Assembly: GCA_030826265.1 (NCBI GenBank)
Contig: JAPJOH010000023.1
Coordinates: forward strand, 1 to 41,925
Reading direction: 5' to 3'
Origin: Collinsella aerofaciens
GTDB taxonomy: Bacteria; Actinomycetota; Coriobacteriia; Coriobacteriales; Coriobacteriaceae
Length of the DNA stretch: 41,925 nucleotides
A program made the translations under genes and the position numbers. Below, one piece after another: positions 14,878 through 22,161 of the stretch (positions within the stretch are counted from its first letter, which is position 1; the number at the start of each line of letters is the position of its first letter). Below the pieces are notes generated by a model. The model worked only from the letters and a program-made list of their open reading frames with translations, was not told where the DNA came from and did no database searches.

Positions 14878-17063
14878 GCGAAAGTATCTATACGCTGCGC
14901 GTTTCGAGGGCTGCGGCAGGAGCGTATCCAACGATTTCCGATGCCTTGGCGGCAGCCGATCAGCTCTATCCGGATGCCGAGCAACCGGTGATGATTCGCG
15001 TCGATCCGGGCGAGTATCGCGAGCGGGTCGAGATTCATCGCTCGCATGTGACGATTGAGGGAGAGACGGCCGACAGCGTGCGTATCGTGGGCAGCCTGGG
15101 TGCCAAGATGCCTTCGGAGGACGGCTCGGGCGTGGACGGCACGCTCGGCACGTTTAGGACCTATACCGTTTTGGTCGATGCCGACGACGTACGGCTCGAG
15201 AACCTCACGATCGAAAACGATGCGGGCGATGGGCGCGAGGTCGGTCAGGCGATTGCCCTGTATGCCGATGGCGACCGTCTGGTTGTCGATGCCTGCTGCA
15301 TTAAGGGGCACCAGGACACACTGTTTTTGGGTCCGCTGCCGCCGCATGAGGCCAAACCGGGCGGGTTTATAGGACCCAAACAGTATGCGCCGCGCCGGGT
15401 GGGGCGCCAGTATTTTCGACGTTGCCGGATCGAGGGCGATGTCGACTTTATCTTTGGCGGCGCGCGTGCCTACTTTGAGGGGTGCGAGATTCGCTCGCTC
15501 AATCGCGATATGGATGTCAACGGGTATGTAACGGCAGCCTCCACGCCTAAAGGCGAGCCGTACGGATTTGTGTTCCACGGCTGTTCGTTTACAGCTCCGG
15601 ATGGCGTGGCGCCGGATTCGGTCTACCTGGGTCGTCCTTGGCGCGAATGGGCGCAAACTGTGCTGATCGATTGCTGGCTGGGGCGACATATCAAGCGCGA
15701 AGGCTGGTGGGATTGGAATAAGCCGGCGGCGCACAACTGCGTGCAGTATGCTGGCGCGATTCTGCATGGGCCGGCGGGTGATACTACCGGCTGGGTGCCG
15801 TGGGCGAATGAACTCGATGTGATGGCTGCCGCCGGGTACGCTCGCGAGCAGGTGCTTGCCGGTGGGGATGGCTGGGATCCCGAGGGAGGCACCGGTGATG
15901 CGGTTGAGACGGCTGGGCTATCTGCCAATGGTCGCACCGTGCACATCGAGACGTACTGCGAAGACGAGCCTGCGCTGCGTGCCCGGCTGAAGCGCGAAGG
16001 GCGCTCGGCGGCATTTGCGGGCAAGACTCCTGCAGATTTTGAGGCGTGGAAGATTGCGACCAGGACTCGTCTGTACGATGTTTTGGGCCTTTCGCTTATG
16101 GACCGCGTCCCGATTGAGATTCGTGAGCTCAGCCGCGTGCGGGTTGCCGGCGGCATTGTGCGTACTCATGCGATGCTGCAGGTTGAGCACGATGTGTGGA
16201 TGCCGTTTTACCTGTTGGAGCCGTCTCATCCGAAGCTTGATGGACGGGGGCTTAAGCGTTGCTATATCTGCCCGCATGGCCATCAGGGAGCGGGCGCTGC
16301 TAGCGTAGCCGGTGTTGCGGGCGTGCCGGCGGTCGATGATGCCGTGCGTAAGTTCAATTACGACTACGGTCTGCGTTTAGCGCGCATGGGCTACGTGGCC
16401 GTCTGCCCCGACGCTCGCGGCTGGGGATACCGTCGTGACTGGAAGGGCCAGGGCGATGACGAGAACAACTACTTGCGAGGGACGTGCCTAAACCAGGCAC
16501 GTATGGCCGAGCCACTGGGTCTTACGGTTGCGGGCCTCAACGTCTGGGACAACATGCGCTTGATCGATTACTTGGAGGCGCGCGGCGACATTGCCATGGA
16601 TGACTTGGGTTGCTTTGGTTTTTCGGGTGGCGGCTACATGACGTTGTACCTGGCCGCACTCGACCCGCGTGTGCGCAAGGCGTTTGTCTCGGGCTATCTG
16701 TACGGTGTCGGTGATTCACTGCTGCACCTCAATGGCAATTGCAGCTGCAACTACACACCCGGACTTTGGCGCTTACTCGACATGGGCGATATTGCCTCGC
16801 TCATCGCGCCGCGCCCGCTGTTGGTGCAGAGCTGCGAAGAGGATCATCTGAACGGTGCGCGCGGGCTGAAAAATGTTGACGAGCAGCTCGAGATCGTGCG
16901 CGATGCCTACAAGTTGCTGGGTCGCAGAGATGGCCTGCGGCACGAGGTATGTCCGGGTGAACACCATCTGGGCGTGACATATCTTGCCGAGGATATCGAA
17001 TGGCTCGATTCGCACGTTGCGGAATGCGCCCCCGTGCATAGCCCCTCGGCATGCTGCGAATAA
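14874..17063 (+). CDS. Fusion of CE8 pectinesterase and alpha/beta hydrolase
   Basis: This is a 729-residue two-domain protein. Residues 1 to about 325 form a CE8 pectin methylesterase beta-helix with the family signatures GQAIALY (125-131), GHQDTLF with Asp148, VDFIFGG with the nucleophile Asp191, and YLGRPW with Arg254. After a linker (about 325-390) comes an alpha/beta hydrolase of the dienelactone hydrolase/acetyl-xylan-esterase-like type. Its nucleophile is in GFSGGGYM (Ser584), and EED near 655-657 and His697 or 698 probably complete the triad. No signal peptide is visible. The protein could remove both methyl and acyl groups from imported oligogalacturonides. The domains are clear; the substrate of the second domain is not known, and a fusion of these two is unusual to my knowledge. 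Confidence 0.88.
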   Translation: MSESIYTLRVSRAAAGAYPTISDALAAADQLYPDAEQPVMIRVDPGEYRERVEIHRSHVTIEGETADSVRIVGSLGAKMPSEDGSGVDGTLGTFRTYTVLVDADDVRLENLTIENDAGDGREVGQAIALYADGDRLVVDACCIKGHQDTLFLGPLPPHEAKPGGFIGPKQYAPRRVGRQYFRRCRIEGDVDFIFGGARAYFEGCEIRSLNRDMDVNGYVTAASTPKGEPYGFVFHGCSFTAPDGVAPDSVYLGRPWREWAQTVLIDCWLGRHIKREGWWDWNKPAAHNCVQYAGAILHGPAGDTTGWVPWANELDVMAAAGYAREQVLAGGDGWDPEGGTGDAVETAGLSANGRTVHIETYCEDEPALRARLKREGRSAAFAGKTPADFEAWKIATRTRLYDVLGLSLMDRVPIEIRELSRVRVAGGIVRTHAMLQVEHDVWMPFYLLEPSHPKLDGRGLKRCYICPHGHQGAGAASVAGVAGVPAVDDAVRKFNYDYGLRLARMGYVAVCPDARGWGYRRDWKGQGDDENNYLRGTCLNQARMAEPLGLTVAGLNVWDNMRLIDYLEARGDIAMDDLGCFGFSGGGYMTLYLAALDPRVRKAFVSGYLYGVGDSLLHLNGNCSCNYTPGLWRLLDMGDIASLIAPRPLLVQSCEEDHLNGARGLKNVDEQLEIVRDAYKLLGRRDGLRHEVCPGEHHLGVTYLAEDIEWLDSHVAECAPVHSPSACCE

Positions 17064-17110
17064 ACGGTACGTTCCTGTATGACCGCCGATGGGCGGATGA
17101 GGAGAAGATT

Positions 17111-17779
17111 ATGGAAACGAAGAGCTTGAGTGAATCGACCATTTGCTGCTTTGGCGACTCAACGACCTGGGGCGACAACGGCTGCGGTGGGGGAGGCAAC
17201 GACATCTCGTGGACCTCGCATTTGGGCGCGTTGCTGGGAGGTGCAGTCGTCGAGAACTTTGGCATCAAGGGTTCGCGTATTGCCATCAAGGCCGACCGTA
17301 CCGATTCATTTGTCGAGCGCTTGGACGGCATCGACGATGCGGCCGATGTCTATGTTGTCTTTGGCGGCGTTAACGACTTTAGCCGCAACGTGCCGCTTGG
17401 CGAGTTGGGCAGCACCGATGCGCATGAGTTCTATGGTGCGGTCGACTATCTGATCCGAACCATCACGGCGCGCTCACCTCAGGCAAAGCTCGTGTTTATG
17501 ACGCCATGCAAGACGAGTGGTAAGCACGAGAAGGATATCCCGGCAAGCGATGAGGCGAACCATTTGGGTCTGACGCAAGACGCCTACGTGCGAGCGATGC
17601 TGGAGGTCTGTGACCGTTACTCCGTTCCGGTGATTGACCTGTATGCGCAAAGCGGCATCAGCCCGTTTTTGCCGGAGCACCGCGAGCTCTATATGCCGGA
17701 CGGTCTGCATTACAGTCCTGCCGGCTATGAGCGCCTGGCGCATCGCATCGCCGCGGGTCTCACCGCCGTTTGCCGCTAA
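17111..17779 (+). CDS. SGNH/GDSL-family esterase
   Basis: This 222-residue SGNH hydrolase carries the GDS block with Ser17 (CFGDSTTWGDNG), a GGVND block supplying Asn, and the C-terminal DGLHYSPAGYERL block with Asp197 and His200. The ATG at 17111 follows GAGGAGAAG; an in-frame upstream start at 17051 overlaps the previous gene and has no such site. No signal peptide is present. Members of this superfamily include rhamnogalacturonan acetylesterases, which fits its place between a pectinesterase fusion and a GH105 hydrolase. The exact ester removed is unknown. Its last codons contain part of the 21-bp-period repeat of the next promoter. Confidence 0.85.
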   Translation: METKSLSESTICCFGDSTTWGDNGCGGGGNDISWTSHLGALLGGAVVENFGIKGSRIAIKADRTDSFVERLDGIDDAADVYVVFGGVNDFSRNVPLGELGSTDAHEFYGAVDYLIRTITARSPQAKLVFMTPCKTSGKHEKDIPASDEANHLGLTQDAYVRAMLEVCDRYSVPVIDLYAQSGISPFLPEHRELYMPDGLHYSPAGYERLAHRIAAGLTAVCR

Positions 17780-17794
17780 AAGTCTGCCGTTTGC
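17765..17794 (+). promoter_or_regulatory. 21-bp-period direct repeat upstream of the GH105 gene
   Basis: The 9-mer GCCGTTTGC occurs twice (17765-17773 and 17786-17794), exactly 21 bp apart, with spacer CGCTAAAAGTCT. It overlaps the end of the SGNH gene. The downstream copy is 24 bp upstream of the first operator, matching uxaC and the transporter. Confidence 0.55.
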
Positions 17795-17860
17795 GGGGAA
17801 TATAGGGTTAACGTTCACCCTATATTCCCCGTTCGCGTTACACTAGGGGTAACGTTCACC
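17794..17860 (+). promoter_or_regulatory. GH105 promoter with two LacI-type operators, one in a long palindrome
   Basis: GTTAACGTTCAC (17807-17818) and GGTAACGTTCAC (17848-17859) lie 41 bp apart, centre to centre. The first is inside a perfect inverted repeat with 15-bp arms (17794-17808 and 17817-17831). The candidate promoter is TTCACC (17814-17819) and TACACT (17839-17844), with a longish 19-base spacer. Confidence 0.7.
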
Positions 17861-17886
17861 TATCGTTTATGTCAGAGGGGACAGCA

Positions 17887-19125
17887 ATGGGTTGCAATCA
17901 AATCCTGGACCGTTATATCGAGCAGTTGATCGAAACCTCTACGCCGCAGGCGCCGGCTTGGAATATCGAAAAGATTCGCGCCGGCAAGGAGAACACCTGG
18001 AACTATATCGACGGCTGCATGATCAAGGCGCTCATCGAGCTGTATGAGATCACGGGTGAGCAGCGCTACCTGACCTTTGCCGATGACTACATCGATTTCT
18101 TTGTCCAGGACGACGGTACCATCAAGCATTACAACCCGCAGGAGTACAACCTCGATAACGTCAATGCGGGCAAGACCCTCTACAAGCTGTATGACCTGGT
18201 GGGCAAGCCCAAGTACCGTGCCGCCATGGACACCATCTACCGCCAGCTCGAGACCCAGCCGCGCACCAAAGAGGGCGTGTTTTGGCACAAGGCCGTTTAT
18301 CCCAACCAGATCTGGCTCGATGGCATGTACATGGCACAGCCGTTCTACATGCAGTACGAGCTGAGCTTCCACAACCGTCGTGCCTGCTCGGACAGCTTCC
18401 ATATGTTCCAGGTCGTGCATGACCTGATGCGCAACCCCCTCAACGGTCTGTACTATCACGCTTACGACGCGAGCCGCAAACAGTTCTGGTGCGACCCGGT
18501 CACCGGCCTTTCGGCTAACTTCTGGCTGCGCGCCGAGGGCTGGTTTGCCATGGCGCTCATCGACACCTGGGAGCTTATGCCGCCTTCGATGTCGGCCGAG
18601 AAGGACGAGATCCGCAAGATGTTCCACGATCTGATTGACGCCATGCTGCCGTATCAGGACGAGAAGACCGGCATGTGGCACCAGGTCATCAACCTGCCCA
18701 ATATCGCCCCCAACTACCTGGAGGAGTCGGGCAGCGCCATCTTTGCCAACGCCATCATGAAGGGCGTGCGTCTGGGCGTGCTGGGCGAGCGTTACTACCA
18801 GTACGGCCGTCGCGCCTTCGACGGCATCTGCGAGACCTGCCTGTCCGAGTATGACGGGCAGCTGGCGCTCGACAACATCTGCCTGGTTGCGGGCTTGGGA
18901 AACACCGCGCACCGCGAGGGCACGTTTGATTACTACATGAGCGAGCCCGTGGTCAAAAATGATGCAAAGGGTGTGGCGCCGCTGGTGCTTGCCTATATCG
19001 AGACCATGCATCACGACAAGCTGGCCGGTAAGCGCGATCCGCTCGCCCCCTCGGGCGTGTGCTCCATCGAGGACCCGTTTGGCGGATACACCCCGGGCAT
19101 CAACGCTCATAAGGGATGTGAATAA
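17887..19125 (+). CDS. GH105 unsaturated rhamnogalacturonyl/galacturonyl hydrolase
   Basis: This 412-residue glycoside hydrolase family 88/105 protein resembles YteR. It removes the 4,5-unsaturated uronate left at the non-reducing end by pectate or rhamnogalacturonan lyases. The alpha/alpha-barrel motifs DNVNAG (Asp90) and IWLDGMYMA (Asp145) match the catalytic region of YteR. I start at 17887 because AGAGGGGAC precedes this ATG; the frame is open to 17869. The product rearranges to 5-keto-4-deoxyuronate, the substrate of the isomerase/KduD pair encoded at 32-33.6 kb, which carries the same operator. No signal peptide is visible. Confidence 0.92.
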   Translation: MGCNQILDRYIEQLIETSTPQAPAWNIEKIRAGKENTWNYIDGCMIKALIELYEITGEQRYLTFADDYIDFFVQDDGTIKHYNPQEYNLDNVNAGKTLYKLYDLVGKPKYRAAMDTIYRQLETQPRTKEGVFWHKAVYPNQIWLDGMYMAQPFYMQYELSFHNRRACSDSFHMFQVVHDLMRNPLNGLYYHAYDASRKQFWCDPVTGLSANFWLRAEGWFAMALIDTWELMPPSMSAEKDEIRKMFHDLIDAMLPYQDEKTGMWHQVINLPNIAPNYLEESGSAIFANAIMKGVRLGVLGERYYQYGRRAFDGICETCLSEYDGQLALDNICLVAGLGNTAHREGTFDYYMSEPVVKNDAKGVAPLVLAYIETMHHDKLAGKRDPLAPSGVCSIEDPFGGYTPGINAHKGCE

Positions 19126-19126
19126 C

Positions 19127-20032
19127 GTGGGGGCTATTACTCCGGGCGTACGTTTGCACGACCTTCCGCAGGGGACCGTCGAGGAACGCATTCGCATGGC
19201 GGGAGAGCTGGGCTTTTCGTGCATTCAGCTGCCGAGCAAGGTGCTCTACGCATCGATGGGGATCGATCGAGGCGGCCTGACCCGCGAGCTTGCCGACCAT
19301 TTGCGTGCGGTGCTCGACGAGGCGGGCGTTTCGGTCGCCGTGCTCGGCTGTTATAAGAATCTGGCGACGCCCGATCGCCAACAGCTCATGGATAACTTTG
19401 CCGAGTACGAGGCATGCTTGAACTTTGCCCAGATGCTCGGCGGATGCCCGGTTGGCACCGAGACCGGTCGCCCCAATGCGCAGAACCGCGTTGCTGATGA
19501 CCGCATGACCGATGAGGCGCTCGAGGCTTTTATGGACGGGCTCACATACGTCTGCGAGCGTGCCGAGGCCGTTGGTGGGCAAATACTAATTGAGCCCGGC
19601 TGGAACGAGACGGTCAGCACGCCGGATCGTTGCCGCGAGGTGCTGGAGCGCATCTCGAGCCCAGCGCTCGGCGTGATCTATGACCCAGTGTCGCTGCTGC
19701 ACCCCAGCGTTGTTGACGAAGCGCAGGAAATCACAGCGCGCATGCTCTACTTATGCGGCAGTAAGATCCGCGTGTTGCACGCCAAGGATTTTGAGGTCGT
19801 TGATAACGAGGACGAAGCCGGTTGGTGCGACGGTACGGGCTCACGCCTGGTGTGCCACGGCGTGGGCGAGACGGGTCGCTATGACTTTGAGCCCGTGGTG
19901 GCCTGGGCTGCCGCCGCCTGCCCTGGGATTCCCTGCGTGGTCGAGAACAGCGTGCCGGCGACGGCGGCTGACTGCCTGGCGACACTCGAGCACATGTCCG
20001 CTCGCTGCGGGGTTTCGCATCGCGAGTTATAG
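19127..20032 (+). CDS. Sugar phosphate isomerase/epimerase-like TIM-barrel protein
   Basis: This roughly 301-residue protein belongs to the xylose-isomerase-like TIM-barrel superfamily. Metal-ligand-type acidic and His residues appear in ILIEPGWNE, GVIYDPVSLLHP and RVLHAKDFEV. I take the GTG at 19127 as start because AAGGGATG lies just upstream and the GH105 stop is 1 base before it; the open frame upstream lies inside GH105. Tight linkage to GH105 suggests translational coupling and a role in uronate or rhamnose-derived sugar conversion. The precise substrate cannot be read from the sequence. A role in epimerising or isomerising a pectin-derived acid is a guess. Confidence 0.78.
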   Translation: MGAITPGVRLHDLPQGTVEERIRMAGELGFSCIQLPSKVLYASMGIDRGGLTRELADHLRAVLDEAGVSVAVLGCYKNLATPDRQQLMDNFAEYEACLNFAQMLGGCPVGTETGRPNAQNRVADDRMTDEALEAFMDGLTYVCERAEAVGGQILIEPGWNETVSTPDRCREVLERISSPALGVIYDPVSLLHPSVVDEAQEITARMLYLCGSKIRVLHAKDFEVVDNEDEAGWCDGTGSRLVCHGVGETGRYDFEPVVAWAAAACPGIPCVVENSVPATAADCLATLEHMSARCGVSHREL

Positions 20033-20135
20033 CATTGGCTTTTGCCGTGTCGGCAGATTGAGATTACCTGTATGGGGGCGGCGGTGAAGGGTCTTTATCG
20101 TCGCCCCATTGGATTGCATTAAAAAGGGGAGTTGC

Positions 20136-21353
20136 GTGGCTATCCACATTGTCGAAGAGGCGAATCGTTGCCTGGGTTGTAAAAGGGCGTTCTGCCAGAT
20201 TAAGGGCTGCCCGGTTCAGACGCCTATTCCTCAGGTCATCGACCTGTTCAAGCAGCGTCGTCTAGAAGAGGCGGGCGAGCTGCTGTTCCAGAACAATCCC
20301 ATGAGCGCGGTCTGCTCCGTGGTGTGCAACCATTCGGGCCAGTGCGAGGGTGCTTGCATCCAGGGCCGCAAGGGCACACCCGTGCATTTCTCGAGCATCG
20401 AGAACTATATCTCGACAGCGTATTTAGATCGTAAGGAGTGGACGCCCGCGCCGTCGTGCGGCAAACAGGTTGCTGTGGTCGGTTCCGGTCCCGCCGGTAT
20501 TACCGTGGCCATTAAGATGGCCCAGCTGGGCTGTGCCGTCACGGTATTTGAACAGCGCCCCGAGATCGGCGGTGTGCTGGAATACGGTATTCCCGAGTTC
20601 CGCCTGCCCCGTGCGCTCGTGCAAAAGTACCGTCACGTGATGTGCTCGCTCGGCGTGCGCGTGCGCCCCTCGACCACCATCGGCGGCGCGCTGCACATCG
20701 ATGACCTGCTACGCGACGGCTACGATGCGGTCTTTGTTGGTACCGGTACCTGGCGTGCCCGCAAACTGGGCATTCCCGGCGAGTCGCGCGGCAACGTGCT
20801 GTTTGGTATCGATTACCTGGTTGATCCTTCGAGTGTGGCGATCGGACAGAATGTGGCGGTCATCGGTGCCGGTAACGTGGCCATGGATGTGGCCCGCACG
20901 GCGCTGCGCTCGGGTGCTCGTAAGGTCACCGTGTATGCTCGATCGCGCCATATCTCGGCCATCGATGACGAGGTGGAGCTGACCGAGCTTGACGGTGCCG
21001 AGATTGTGTTCGGCAAGGCGATCTGCGCCATCGACGATAACGGTCCGGTGTTCGAAACGGCTATCTTTGACGAGGACAACAATGTGGTGGGCTACGAGGA
21101 AGAGCTCGACCATGCGTCTGCCGACACAGTTGTGATTGCGGCTTCGCAGGTGCCTAAGGACAAGCTTGTGCTTACGACGGGCGGTCTGGAGACCGACCAT
21201 CGCGGCCTGCTTTCGGTCGACGAGAACGGCATGACAACGGTGCCTGGCGTCTTTGCCGCCGGCGACGTGGTTAACGGCCCGCTCACCGTGGTCCATGCTG
21301 TAGCCGGCGCCAAACTCGCCGTCGAAGGCATGACCAGCTACCTGGGTCTCTAG
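20136..21353 (+). CDS. GltD-like NAD(P)H/FAD oxidoreductase with N-terminal Fe-S domain
   Basis: This roughly 405-residue protein resembles the small subunit of glutamate synthase and related stand-alone oxidoreductases. The N-terminus has two Cys clusters (CLGCKRAFCQIKGCP and CSVVCNHSGQCEGAC) for two Fe-S centres. It is followed by an FAD-binding motif VVGSGPAGITVA near residue 115 and a second dinucleotide fold with IGAGNVAMD for NAD(P)H. I chose the GTG at 20136, which follows AAGGGGAG, over a TTG at 20109. No large glutamate synthase subunit is present, so its electron partner is unknown; NfnB- or SudA-like roles are possible. It ends close to a hairpin repeat facing kdpE. Confidence 0.85.
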   Translation: MAIHIVEEANRCLGCKRAFCQIKGCPVQTPIPQVIDLFKQRRLEEAGELLFQNNPMSAVCSVVCNHSGQCEGACIQGRKGTPVHFSSIENYISTAYLDRKEWTPAPSCGKQVAVVGSGPAGITVAIKMAQLGCAVTVFEQRPEIGGVLEYGIPEFRLPRALVQKYRHVMCSLGVRVRPSTTIGGALHIDDLLRDGYDAVFVGTGTWRARKLGIPGESRGNVLFGIDYLVDPSSVAIGQNVAVIGAGNVAMDVARTALRSGARKVTVYARSRHISAIDDEVELTELDGAEIVFGKAICAIDDNGPVFETAIFDEDNNVVGYEEELDHASADTVVIAASQVPKDKLVLTTGGLETDHRGLLSVDENGMTTVPGVFAAGDVVNGPLTVVHAVAGAKLAVEGMTSYLGL

Positions 21354-21368
21354 CCCATCCCATCCCAT

Positions 21369-21447
21369 CCATCAGTTGCGGTGAAATACGGACTGTTTTG
21401 GCTGTCAAAAGCCTTATCTACTCCGTATTCCACCGCAACTTTTTTTG
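21369..21447 (+). repeat. Hairpin repeat, copy A (also a terminator)
   Basis: A 19-bp stem (21374-21392 with 21422-21440, one mismatch) begins AGTTGCGGTGAAATACGGA and is followed by seven T. The loop also matches copy B at 29783-29859 almost base for base. It lies between convergent genes and could terminate the GltD-like gene. Confidence 0.8.
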
Positions 21448-21456
21448 TGAGGTGGG

Positions 21457-22161
21457 CTAGAGACGCTGCATGCGGTACCCGACACCCATGTGCGTCTGAA
21501 TCATCTTGGGGTGAGAGGGGTCTGCCTCGATCTTCTTGCGCAGGGTGCGCATGAACACGCGCAGGCTCGCCAAATCGCTGTCCCAGCTCGTGCCCCATAT
21601 CTCGCGGGTGATGAAGGTGTGGGTGAGCACCTTGTCGACGTTTTTCGCCAGAAGGACGAGCAATTTGTACTCGGTTGGGGTGAGCGAGAGCTCGCGTCCG
21701 TCTTTCGTCGCGTATCCCGCGGCGTAGTCGATATGCAGCGGACCGTTGTCAAACGTGCTCGCTTCTGTCGACTCGCTCGACGCCATCGAGGAGCGCCTCA
21801 AATTCGCACGGACGCGCGCGAGCAACTCATCCACAGAAAAGGGCTTGGTGAGGTAGTCGTCTGCCCCTGCGTCAAGTGCTGCAATCTTGTCGGAATCTTC
21901 GGTGCGCGCCGAAATGACGATAATGGGGACTGCCGACCAACTTCGGATCTTCGTGATGACCTCGATACCGTCAATGTCGGGAAGGCCGAGGTCGAGCATG
22001 ATGAGGCTGGGGCCGTGCGACACCGCATCCATGATGGCGGCCTGGCCGTTGCAAACCTTGCTCACGACATAGCCGTGAAGGTCAAGCGCGGTCGAAACGA
22101 GGTTTTGAACGGTCAGGTCATCTTCGACCAAGAGGACGCGTGGCTTAGCGGCATTATTCAT
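21457..22161 (-). CDS. kdpE: Response regulator KdpE
   Basis: KdpE is the OmpR-type response regulator that activates kdpFABC at low potassium. The 234-residue protein has a receiver domain with acidic residues EDD near 13-15 and phosphoacceptor Asp57 (IMLDLGLPDIDG), then a winged-helix DNA-binding domain (LTPTEYKLLVLLAKN to GVGYRMQRL). I start at the ATG at 22161, which overlaps the kdpD stop by 8 bases, so the pair is translationally coupled. The frame is open further upstream, but that lies inside kdpD. It is transcribed away from kdpFABC, with the kdpD gene between. Confidence 0.95.
   Translation of the reverse strand: MNNAAKPRVLLVEDDLTVQNLVSTALDLHGYVVSKVCNGQAAIMDAVSHGPSLIMLDLGLPDIDGIEVITKIRSWSAVPIIVISARTEDSDKIAALDAGADDYLTKPFSVDELLARVRANLRRSSMASSESTEASTFDNGPLHIDYAAGYATKDGRELSLTPTEYKLLVLLAKNVDKVLTHTFITREIWGTSWDSDLASLRVFMRTLRKKIEADPSHPKMIQTHMGVGYRMQRL

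Noticed and set aside
20075..20107. GGGGCGGCG/CGTCGCCCC hairpin before the GltD-like gene
   Set aside because: It is a possible weak terminator of the upstream operon, but it has no T tract and is too close to the next ribosome binding site to call.
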